From an uncultured Collinsella sp. (lineage in GTDB: Bacteria; Actinomycetota; Coriobacteriia; Coriobacteriales; Coriobacteriaceae): a stretch of 17,463 bases of DNA. Where the stretch lies: contig CABQKL010000033.1 in the NCBI GenBank assembly GCA_902464645.1, forward strand, positions 1 to 17,463, given 5' to 3'. Below are positions 1-6,548 of this stretch, piece by piece. Position 1 is the first letter of the stretch. Every line of letters starts with the position of its first letter. Under the pieces are notes generated by a model, which was not told the DNA's origin, searched no databases, and was given only the letters and a program-made list of their open reading frames with translations. Position numbers and translations under genes: made by a program.

Positions 1-15
1 CTTGCGGGTTGCCCG

Positions 16-21
16 TATAAT
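16..21 (+). promoter_or_regulatory. -10 promoter box for tgt
   Basis: A perfect TATAAT lies 37 bases before the tgt start, which would place the transcript start near position 28 and give a leader of about 30 nt. The matching -35 box would fall before the first base of the window, so the promoter is only half visible. The leader contains a near-inverted repeat (GGTTTGCG at 22-29, CCGCAACC at 36-43) just before the SD site AAGGAG at 44-49. Confidence 0.5.
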
Positions 22-58
22 GGTTTGCGTATGAACCGCAACCAAGGAGTTCCAGTTT

Positions 59-1198
59 ATGGACCAGAGCCTCTTTAAATTCGACCTGATCGCCGAGGAC
101 CCGACGACGCACGCGCGTGCCGGCGTACTGCACACCCCGCACGGCGATATCGAGACGCCGATCTTTATGCCCGTGGGCACCAAGGCAAACGTCAAGGGTA
201 TTCCTACCGAGACCGTCAAACAGCTCGGCGCCCAGATCGTGCTTGCCAACACCTATCACCTGTCCATGCGTCCCGGCGAGGACACCATTGCCGAGCTGGG
301 CGGCCTGCACAAGTTTATGAACTGGCACGGCCCCATTCTTACCGATTCGGGCGGCTTCCAGGTGTTCAGCCACAACGACGCCGTCAAGCTCACCGACGAG
401 GGCGTGCGCTTTATCGTCAACGACTACGACGGCCGCCACGTGTTCTGGACGCCCGAGGACAACATGGAAATCGCCATGAAGCTCGGCTCCGATATCTGCA
501 TGCAGCTCGACCAGTGCCCGGGCTATCCCGCCACGCGCGCCTACGTCGAGCGCGCCGTTGAGCTGTCGAGTATGTGGGCCGAGCGCTGCTATAAGGCGCA
601 TACCCGCGATGACCAGGCGCTCTTTGGCATCGTCCAAGGCGGCATGCACCTGGACCTGCGCCTGCGCTCGCTGCGCCATCTGGAGGAGTGCGGCGACTTC
701 CCGGGTTACGGCATCGGCGGCTATTCGGTGGGCGAAGACCACGAGACCATGTTCGAGACGCTGGCACCGCTGGTTTCCGAGTACATGCCTAAGCACAAGC
801 CGCGCTACCTCATGGGCGTCGGCAACCCTACCACGCTCGTGCGCGGCGTTGGCGTGGGCATCGACATGTTCGACTGCGTGCTGCCGACGCGCACCGGCCG
901 CATGGGTACGGCGTTCTCCAGTGAAGGTCGCCTTAACTTCCGCAACGCGCGCTTTGCGCACGACGACGGCCCTATCGACCCCACCTGCACCTGCCCGGTG
1001 TGCACGGGCGGCTACAGCCGTGCGCTCATCCGTCACATGGTCACGCAGAAGGAGATGCTCGGCGGTATTCTGCTGTCGATGCACAACATCTACTACCTGC
1101 TCAACCTTATGCAGCGTGCCCGTCAGGCCATTATCGAGGGCCGCTACGGCGCGTTTGTGAGCGACTGGATGAACAGTCCTGCGGCGGTGGACTACTAA
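59..1198 (+). CDS. tgt: queuine/preQ1 tRNA-guanine transglycosylase (Tgt)
   Basis: Tgt exchanges the guanine at the wobble position of GUN-anticodon tRNAs for preQ1, a step in queuosine synthesis. The 379-residue protein is full length for the bacterial family. Visible signatures are TDSGGFQVFS with the general Asp at 96, MQLDQC around Asp151, the GIVQGG substrate loop at 190-195, and FDCVLPTRTGR with the predicted nucleophile Asp272. The zinc site is Cys310, Cys312, Cys315 and His342. The ATG at 59 is chosen because AAGGAG (44-49) sits 9 bases before it; the ATG at 31 is out of frame. One oddity is Asp-Gln-Cys at 151-153, where I recall Asp-Glu-Cys in the E. coli enzyme. No other queuosine gene is visible downstream; queA could lie upstream, outside the window. 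The family call is very secure. Confidence 0.97.
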   Translation: MDQSLFKFDLIAEDPTTHARAGVLHTPHGDIETPIFMPVGTKANVKGIPTETVKQLGAQIVLANTYHLSMRPGEDTIAELGGLHKFMNWHGPILTDSGGFQVFSHNDAVKLTDEGVRFIVNDYDGRHVFWTPEDNMEIAMKLGSDICMQLDQCPGYPATRAYVERAVELSSMWAERCYKAHTRDDQALFGIVQGGMHLDLRLRSLRHLEECGDFPGYGIGGYSVGEDHETMFETLAPLVSEYMPKHKPRYLMGVGNPTTLVRGVGVGIDMFDCVLPTRTGRMGTAFSSEGRLNFRNARFAHDDGPIDPTCTCPVCTGGYSRALIRHMVTQKEMLGGILLSMHNIYYLLNLMQRARQAIIEGRYGAFVSDWMNSPAAVDY

Positions 1199-1347
1199 GA
1201 GCGGCGCGGGCGCTTGCAGAGCGCTAGCAACGGCAAGGGGCGTGCGCTGGCCGGTCATCACGTTCGCTAACACCGTCTGCGAGACCGATGACCGATAGCT
1301 TGCAAGCACTTGATGCATCGTGGGTACCATACCGAATAGTTGATGTT

Positions 1348-1394
1348 CGGGCGGGTGTTTGACGCATGGCGTCGACCCCGCCCGTTTCTATTTT
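1348..1394 (+). terminator. intrinsic terminator or attenuator ahead of the LOG gene
   Basis: An 8-bp GC stem (CGGGCGGG at 1348-1355 with CCCGCCCG at 1377-1384) encloses a second 5-bp stem (GACGC 1361-1365, GCGTC 1369-1373). It is followed by TTTCTATTTT at 1385-1394, the form of a Rho-independent terminator. It ends only a few bases before the SD of the next gene and about 150 bases after the tgt stop. It could therefore end the tgt transcript or attenuate the LOG-family gene. A weaker 8-bp inverted repeat lies upstream at 1252-1259/1287-1294. Confidence 0.65.
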
Positions 1395-1409
1395 CGATAG
1401 GAGTATCCC

Positions 1410-2168
1410 ATGATTAAGAATGAGAACGTGGAGGGCGAGCCCGCCTACGACGAGACGTACCGGCGCGGCCCCGTGGTCATGCGCGGCCCCATGATTCCTA
1501 AGGACAACACCTACGCCAACCTGCTGGCGCCCGAGGACTCGACCGACTGGTTGCACACCGACCCCTGGCGCGTGCTGCGCATTCAGGCAGAGTTTGTCGA
1601 TGGCTTTGGCGCGCTTACCGAGCTTGGTCCTGCGGTGACCATCTTCGGCAGTGCCCGCACGCCCAAGACAGATCCGCTCTACAAGGCGGCGCGCGCCGTT
1701 GGCCGCAAAATCGCCCAGCGCGGCGTGGCGGTTATCACCGGCGGTGGCCCCGGCGTCATGGAGGCGGCCAACAGGGGAGCGGCGAGCGTGAACGGCAAGT
1801 CGGTCGGCTTGGGTATCGAGCTTCCGCACGAACACGGGCTCAACAAATACGTGAACCTCGGCATGGACTTCCGTTACTTCTTTGTGCGCAAGACCATGTT
1901 CGTCAAATACAGCTCGGGCGCCATCGTGTTTCCCGGAGGTTTTGGTACGCTCGACGAAATGTTCGAGGTGCTCACGCTGGTGCAGACACACAAGGTCAAG
2001 CGCATGCCGCTCGTGCTGGTGGGCACCGAGTACTGGCAGGGCCTATTCGACTGGCTTAACGGTCCGGTGATGGACGCCGGTATGATCAGCCCGCTCGATC
2101 CGGAGCTGGTGCATATTACCGACGACCTCAACGAGGCCGTCGACATCGCCCTGAGCGGGCTGATGTAG
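1410..2168 (+). CDS. LOG-family (TIGR00730-type) Rossmann-fold protein, putative nucleotide phosphoribohydrolase
   Basis: This 252-residue protein has the two signatures of the LOG/lysine-decarboxylase-like family: GGGPGVMEAAN at 111-121 and PGGFGTLDE at 175-183. Between them is the conserved Arg160-Lys161 segment. Characterised LOG proteins cleave the N-glycosidic bond of (cytokinin) nucleoside 5'-monophosphates, releasing free base and ribose 5-phosphate. In bacteria outside plant associations the true substrate is often unknown, so cytokinin activation should not be assumed. The N-terminal 70 residues before the Rossmann core (including DWLHTDPWRVLRIQAEFVDG) make it longer than the minimal plant-type protein and match the longer actinobacterial form as I recall it. 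The start ATG has AGGAG six bases upstream. The terminator-like hairpin just before its SD suggests attenuated or read-through expression. Confidence 0.88.
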   Translation: MIKNENVEGEPAYDETYRRGPVVMRGPMIPKDNTYANLLAPEDSTDWLHTDPWRVLRIQAEFVDGFGALTELGPAVTIFGSARTPKTDPLYKAARAVGRKIAQRGVAVITGGGPGVMEAANRGAASVNGKSVGLGIELPHEHGLNKYVNLGMDFRYFFVRKTMFVKYSSGAIVFPGGFGTLDEMFEVLTLVQTHKVKRMPLVLVGTEYWQGLFDWLNGPVMDAGMISPLDPELVHITDDLNEAVDIALSGLM

Positions 2169-2196
2169 GGCGAGCGTGCCTGTCGTTGTAGTGATG

Positions 2197-2236
2197 AGAA
2201 GGCAGACTGATGCTATTTAACATCAGTCTGCCTTCT
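2197..2236. promoter_or_regulatory. perfect 16-bp palindrome, probable toxin-antitoxin operator
   Basis: AGAAGGCAGACTGATG (2197-2212) is exactly mirrored by its reverse complement at 2221-2236 around an A/T-rich 8-base centre. No T-tract follows on either strand, so a terminator of the LOG gene is less likely. The right arm ends 8 bases before TATACT (2245-2250), so a bound protein would cover the -35 region of the antitoxin promoter. RelB/DinJ antitoxins autoregulate by binding such palindromes through their ribbon-helix-helix domain; the binding here is inferred. Confidence 0.55.
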
Positions 2237-2244
2237 AAACTGGG

Positions 2245-2250
2245 TATACT
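2245..2250 (+). promoter_or_regulatory. -10 box of the toxin-antitoxin operon
   Basis: TATACT lies 31 bases before the antitoxin ATG. I see no good -35 hexamer at 16-18 bp; that position is occupied by the right arm of the palindrome. The antitoxin has a strong SD (AGGAGGT, 2270-2276). Confidence 0.4.
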
Positions 2251-2281
2251 GATGCAAAAGACGAGAGCGAGGAGGTCGCGT

Positions 2282-2581
2282 ATGTCTACTGCAACGGTTA
2301 AGCCTACGACGGTTCGCATCGAAGAGGGGCTCAAGGAACAGGCGACTGAGTTCTTGGATACAGTTGGCCTGAGTCTCAATTCGTATCTCAACCTTGCTGT
2401 TCGGCAGCTGGTAAATCAGCGAAAGATTCCGTTTGAGATTGTGGGTCGGCCCGAAGTTCCCAACGAGGCGACGAGGCGCGCCATGGTGATTGCCGAGGCT
2501 CATGAGTTGGGGATTCTGCCAGACGACAGCCCGTCATTCAATAACGTTGATGAGCTTATATCGTTCCTCGATGAGGACTAG
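2282..2581 (+). CDS. type II antitoxin, RelB/DinJ family
   Basis: This 99-residue protein opens with a basic, Thr-rich strand and amphipathic helix typical of ribbon-helix-helix DNA binders (TTVRIEEGLKEQATEFLDTVGLS from about residue 9). It then shows the family hallmark LAVRQLVNQRKIPFEI at 38-53. The acidic tail (DELISFLDED) is a plausible toxin-wrapping segment. The start at 2282 is preferred over an upstream in-frame start at 2210 because AGGAGGT lies 5 bases before it and the upstream choice would run through the operator palindrome. Its stop is 2 bases before the toxin start. It should bind and neutralise the downstream toxin and repress its own promoter. GC is low: I count 48% in 2341-2400, against 57% at 1921-1980 in the preceding gene. 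Confidence 0.9.
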   Translation: MSTATVKPTTVRIEEGLKEQATEFLDTVGLSLNSYLNLAVRQLVNQRKIPFEIVGRPEVPNEATRRAMVIAEAHELGILPDDSPSFNNVDELISFLDED

Positions 2582-2583
2582 CG

Positions 2584-2892
2584 ATGTTTGAGATTAAAGT
2601 CGAGGCTCAGTTTAAGGCGGATTACAAACGGACGATGCGCATTCATCCGCAGCTAAAAACCGAGTTTAAGGCGGCGATCGCAGAGCTTGCAGCTCGTGGC
2701 TCGCTTCCCGCGGAATATGGCGCCCATGAGCTTTCAAACCCGGGCGGCAATTACAACGGCCACATCGATTTCCATCTATCCGATGGGTTGGTCGATGTGG
2801 CCGTTCTGTACTTGCCGCATAAGACTAATCCTGTGATCCGACTGGTCAGAATGGGCTCGCATGAGGAACTGTTCCGGGGCCCGCAGGGCTGA
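2584..2892 (+). CDS. type II toxin, YafQ/RelE family mRNA interferase
   Basis: The 102 residues have the compact RelE/YafQ layout: an N-terminal strand, a Lys/Arg-rich helical hairpin (about 10-40), then a beta-sheet core and a C-terminal GSHEELF. By alignment from memory with E. coli YafQ, candidate catalytic or mRNA-binding residues are His48, His64, Asp67, His93 and Phe97. The Trp after the YafQ aspartate is not present. YafQ cleaves mRNA in the ribosomal A site, so this protein should arrest translation when free of its antitoxin. The gene begins 2 bases after the antitoxin stop, so the pair is translationally coupled. No strong SD of its own is visible. A palindromic repeat begins 15 bases after its stop. 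Confidence 0.88.
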   Translation: MFEIKVEAQFKADYKRTMRIHPQLKTEFKAAIAELAARGSLPAEYGAHELSNPGGNYNGHIDFHLSDGLVDVAVLYLPHKTNPVIRLVRMGSHEELFRGPQG

Positions 2893-2907
2893 TTGCCGAT
2901 TTCTAAG

Positions 2908-2975
2908 TTGCGGTGGAATAGGGATTGATTTGCGGCTGATAAGCCAAAAACAGTCCCTATTCCACCGCAAGTGGT
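2908..2975. repeat. dispersed palindromic element, copy 1
   Basis: The 17-base arm at 2908-2924 is perfectly complementary to 2954-2970. Pairing continues inward imperfectly, so that 2908-2970 forms one long hairpin. The five bases that follow (GTGGT) are also found after copy 2. It lies between the convergent toxin and helicase genes, starting 15 bases after the toxin stop. Its right arm encodes the last four residues and the stop codon of the helicase. It is likely a REP/MITE-like element serving as a two-way transcript end. Confidence 0.8.
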
Positions 2976-5941
2976 GGGGATGTCCTGCCTGTTGACGTGG
3001 CATCTGGCTTTCCCTTGTGGTTGATTTCGTCTAAGAGCTCCGCTGCGATCTCGCTGTTTTTGAACCTGATGCTGCAGTCTTCTTTCTTGGGGAAAGCTAG
3101 TAGCGGGATCGTTCCGTACCAGATAGTTTCTTCGTCAATTATCGCTGCACACAAACGTCCTTCTGCTCTAATGGCATGCTCGACGTTCATTTTTGCCAAA
3201 GTCTCGCTTGCATCTTCGCGCGGAGTCGAGGCAATGAAAAACTCAAGAGCAATCCCTCGGGCAGTGGCACCTTTGATTGCATCGCCGAGCTTTGCGAGGC
3301 AGGCGGCGGATGCGTAGGGCGCGGCAATGAAGATGCTCTTAGCGGCGCCAACGATGTCTTCAACCAGAGTCTCTACGGCATTAGCCGGTTCTATGAGAAT
3401 GTTTTGATCGGACTGCTCGCTGCCTCCGGTCACGTAGACTTCGTACCCGAGCTTGGCGTAGGTCTTGAGTCTCTTCTGGTACATGCGGGCGAGCATGGGT
3501 ATAGATAAATCAACGTAGTCGAATATCTCAACCCGTCGCTTGCCCTCGTGGCTTCTATGGAGCCTGCCTGCCTGCTGCGTGATGCTGCCGTCCCACGATA
3601 TCGGCGTGGCAATGAGTAGAGTGTCAAGGTAGGACAGATCGAAGCCCTCGCCCAAAAGGCTTTCGGTGGCGACGATGATTCGATGTTCATGCTCGAAGCG
3701 GGGAAGACTGCTCAGTATCGTTTTTCTTTCTTTGGCGTCGATTTCCCCGGTCAGGAGAACGGGTTCGTGTCCTTGGTTTTTGAGCATCCCGAACAGCTCC
3801 TCGGCATGCTTTTTCCTTTTAGTCAGCACGAGCGGATGCCGGCCGTTTGACGCAGCTTCAATAGCGTCGTTGACAATCAATTCGTTTCTAGCTGCATGCG
3901 TGCACAGCAGGTCGAGAATCTGATTGAAGCTTGCACCTGGCTCGTAGGCGGGTAGTCGAATTCCAGTAAAACGAGGCCGTACGATGCGCTGGATGCCCTG
4001 CTGAATCGCTTGCGCTTTTGGATCGATAACATAACGGAGCGGGCCGCAGAGCATGGAGAGCGCCCGCGTAAGGCCGTCGGATCGTTCGGGCGTCGCAGAA
4101 AGGCCGTATACGTATTTGGCCGGGGCGGACTTGAGAATAAGCTCGAGCTGTGGTGCGGCGGCATGGTGGCATTCGTCGCAGATAATGAGGCCGTAATTAC
4201 GAACAAGGCCCTTAACTATCGGCTCTCCGGTTTGACGGTCTTTGCCAGATAACGACTGGAACGAAGCGATGTCGACGAGGCCGCTTACGGCCATTTTGCC
4301 TCCTCCTATTTGTCCGATGACCGGAGGCTGCCTTTTGCTGATTCGTCCTTTTGGGGTTCGGACGGGCTCCCTGTTGTCCGTAATGTCGATAAATCGCTCG
4401 AGCTGGGATTTCCATTGGGTTATGAGTGCGGTTTTGGGAACGATGACGAGCGTTGGAAGACCAATGGATGCAATAAGATAAGCTCCGACGACTGTTTTAC
4501 CGAAGCCTGTCGGCGCGGACATGATTCCGTCTTCGTATATGAGCATCTGATCAGCGGCGATTTGCTGCTCAGAGCGAAGGACTCCTTTAAATGCCATAAC
4601 AATCGGATTGCCCGATTTGCGCTCGTCTGAATAGTGGGCGGTAACGCCGGTCTCTTGAACTAGCCGCTCAAGTTGAGTTTTGCAGCCCCGGGGAATTGCA
4701 ACATGACCATCTCTCAGTTCGCTAAGGTCTATGAGTCGCGGTTTGCCGAATACTGATTGATGCATGGACTGCGCGCGATAGAATGCCGGATTGGCAAATG
4801 TCGCAAGTCCGCGGATTTCCATTTGAGCTGCTGGACTCAGGGACTTCTCGGGGATGTACAGCATATCGGCTTGAATAACGGGCAGCGATGAGGGAAAGTC
4901 CCGCGATGTGAGTGGTAGTCGCTTTCGTGGTCTTTGGGCATACCGTTTGCCCTTGTTTGCCACCGTAGTTGTTGCTGGTCCGTGTGGGTTGTTTCCAGGG
5001 GCCTCAATCAGATCTTGCACCGTCGAGCGCGGAATCAGCTGGACTTGTGATAGATAGAGCCATTGGTCGGGAAAGGGCTTGAATTGTTCGTCTACAAATA
5101 CACTGTTTCCTTCACGTTGCGCCTTGCCTTGAAAGGGGAGTGCGATGAGGTTTCCGAAGCCTCCATCGGGAATAGTGGCCTGAGCGGGTAGCATTCGATC
5201 AAAGGCCTCGAACGTGATTGTCTTATTATGCGCCGCAGCTTCGGTTATGAGGCAACTTCCAAACTCTCGGGCAGCCTTTGCGCTGATTGGCTCGAGGAAG
5301 AAAAACCAGATGTGGGCGCCGTTGCCGGACCTTGAGCGCTCAACGGCGGCGTTAATGCCCCGTCGTATTGCAACAAGCCGTACGGCATTTGTTGCCTCTT
5401 TCCAGTCCGCTTTGTCAAAATCGATGACGAGAACTTTCGTGTTGCAGTTCCTATCGAGAACATATTGCCCGAGGACATCGCGGAACCGGTCATCGTTGCC
5501 TTTAAAGTGAGCAATGATTGCGGCATCGCTTAATTCCGGGAAGACGCGATTGCTGCATTCTACACATTTAACTCTTTGATGGGCTGCTTTGGGGCAAATT
5601 CCTGGCTCCCACTCATTAGCACAAGCAGGCGTATAGCCAATGCCCCCGTCCTTTCTGCGATATCCATGAGCGTAAACATCTTTGCGCCCGGTAAAGAGAC
5701 TGCGAAAGAGCTCGAGTTTATCGCGTGCTGGGCTCGCGCTGGTGACGATGCCCTCGATTTGTGCTCGTTCATCGAACAAAGCGCCAGCTTCTTCCCACTC
5801 TTCTAGCGTTGCGTAGCGTACGTCTGAACCGTTGTTGCAAATGACGATTTGTCGGTGTTGGTCCGATATATGTGTGATCGTCTGATCGTATTTAAATTGT
5901 GCGGTCCCAAAGAGGGCGTATTGATGCATGGCGTTGCCCAT
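2957..5941 (-). CDS. AEP primase-helicase-PLD fusion, TOTE conflict-system type
   Basis: This 994-residue multidomain protein lies on the - strand. Residues ~75-300 look like an archaeo-eukaryotic primase: possible zinc cysteines 107, 116, 126 and 129, VIDFD with Asp174/Asp176, and NGAH with His210. Residues ~450-825 form a superfamily 2 DEAD/DEAH helicase: APTGFGKT (476-483), DECH (589-592), SAT (615-617) and QQAGRLHR (789-796). Residues ~845-975 resemble a phospholipase-D-like domain, but the expected HxKxxxxD is Arg929-x-Cys931-xxxx-Asp936, so it is probably not a working nuclease. I know this domain order from TOTE conflict systems, thought to act against invading DNA; that function is inferred. 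The start uses an AGGA 10 bases upstream, and Met5 is an alternative. GC is about 50% in the two 60-base stretches I counted. Its stop lies inside palindrome copy 1. Confidence 0.88.
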   Translation of the reverse strand: MGNAMHQYALFGTAQFKYDQTITHISDQHRQIVICNNGSDVRYATLEEWEEAGALFDERAQIEGIVTSASPARDKLELFRSLFTGRKDVYAHGYRRKDGGIGYTPACANEWEPGICPKAAHQRVKCVECSNRVFPELSDAAIIAHFKGNDDRFRDVLGQYVLDRNCNTKVLVIDFDKADWKEATNAVRLVAIRRGINAAVERSRSGNGAHIWFFFLEPISAKAAREFGSCLITEAAAHNKTITFEAFDRMLPAQATIPDGGFGNLIALPFQGKAQREGNSVFVDEQFKPFPDQWLYLSQVQLIPRSTVQDLIEAPGNNPHGPATTTVANKGKRYAQRPRKRLPLTSRDFPSSLPVIQADMLYIPEKSLSPAAQMEIRGLATFANPAFYRAQSMHQSVFGKPRLIDLSELRDGHVAIPRGCKTQLERLVQETGVTAHYSDERKSGNPIVMAFKGVLRSEQQIAADQMLIYEDGIMSAPTGFGKTVVGAYLIASIGLPTLVIVPKTALITQWKSQLERFIDITDNREPVRTPKGRISKRQPPVIGQIGGGKMAVSGLVDIASFQSLSGKDRQTGEPIVKGLVRNYGLIICDECHHAAAPQLELILKSAPAKYVYGLSATPERSDGLTRALSMLCGPLRYVIDPKAQAIQQGIQRIVRPRFTGIRLPAYEPGASFNQILDLLCTHAARNELIVNDAIEAASNGRHPLVLTKRKKHAEELFGMLKNQGHEPVLLTGEIDAKERKTILSSLPRFEHEHRIIVATESLLGEGFDLSYLDTLLIATPISWDGSITQQAGRLHRSHEGKRRVEIFDYVDLSIPMLARMYQKRLKTYAKLGYEVYVTGGSEQSDQNILIEPANAVETLVEDIVGAAKSIFIAAPYASAACLAKLGDAIKGATARGIALEFFIASTPREDASETLAKMNVEHAIRAEGRLCAAIIDEETIWYGTIPLLAFPKKEDCSIRFKNSEIAAELLDEINHKGKPDATSTGRTSPPLAVE

Positions 5942-6149
5942 TTGAATGCCGTCCTTGTATTGGAGTTGTTGAGACGAGGGTACGGCATTACGGCTTTTTG
6001 GGATATGTAATTTCGATTCAAGTTTGCTAATGGCAAGGGATTATTCTGCGAGCGGCTTTCGGTCGATGCCAAGGCGCGCGACGGCCCTTGATAATCAGGG
6101 TTTGCGGTCATATGGGTAGCCGGAGGCGTAAAGAGCGGACCTCATTCAG

Positions 6150-6380
6150 ACCCGGTGGGCAAAAAATGGCAAATATGAGTACTGTTGCCCGGTTAGTCTC
6201 ATATCATTTGAGAAGCATCTAAGACCAATTGACTGAGTTTTAGTATATTCACCCCCCCTAAACACGACGATTCGGGGCTTTATGGAGCTTGAAATCGGTG
6301 GGAGCGGGCAATTTCAGCGAAATTTTGCTGTTACTAAATTTATGACAGTACTCATATTTGCCATTTTTTGCCCACCGGGT
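6150..6380. repeat. non-coding element bounded by perfect 36-bp inverted repeats
   Basis: The 36 bases at 6150-6185 are the exact reverse complement of 6345-6380, with 159 bases between. A second inverted repeat is nested inside (TTGCCCG 6185-6191, CGGGCAA 6305-6311). A small hairpin sits at 6315-6330 (CAGC...GCTG). A single strand could therefore fold into a branched, long-stem structure. No transposase lies in the window, and I see no clear target-site duplication. It could be a non-autonomous mobile element (MITE-like) or a structured RNA gene. Confidence 0.75.
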
Positions 6381-6470
6381 ACCGCTAGGGGCTAGTCGAA
6401 GCTCCCCTAAACAGCTGGGAATGCGCCGATCGTCAGCATATCTTGTATATGGATGGCTCAGCAAAAGAAG

Positions 6471-6538
6471 TTGCGGTGAAATAGGGATTGATTTGTGGCC
6501 ATACGCCAAAAAACAGTCCCTATTCCACCGCAAGTGGT
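6471..6538. repeat. dispersed palindromic element, copy 2
   Basis: This copy closely matches copy 1 in sequence and orientation: arms 6471-6487 and 6517-6533, a GCCAAAAAACAG segment before the right arm, then GTGGT. One arm position differs (GAAATA against GGAATA). That gives A-C in a + strand transcript but a tolerated G-U in a - strand transcript, consistent with a hairpin at the 3' end of the - strand degV gene, whose stop is 10 bases away. Confidence 0.8.
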
Positions 6539-6548
6539 AAAGGTGCCC

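Larger units (their letters stand above)
5942..6548. other. 607-bp non-coding region upstream of the helicase gene
   Basis: No reading frame here has both a credible SD site and family features. It must contain the promoter of the - strand helicase gene, but I find no convincing -35/-10 pair. It holds the 36-bp inverted-repeat element (6150-6380) and palindrome copy 2 (6471-6538). The stretch is A/T-rich compared with the flanking degV gene, and it ends just after the degV stop. Confidence 0.7.

Noticed and set aside
6150..6380. Retron-type RNA gene
   Set aside because: Long inverted repeats are suggestive, but no reverse transcriptase gene is in the window and the protein next door is a primase-helicase.
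6258..6533. 91-codon - strand frame, and a similar one at 2776-3003
   Set aside because: Both encode a similar RWNRDCF...SIPI.PQL peptide only because each starts at or near a copy of the palindrome. They are repeat translations, not genes.
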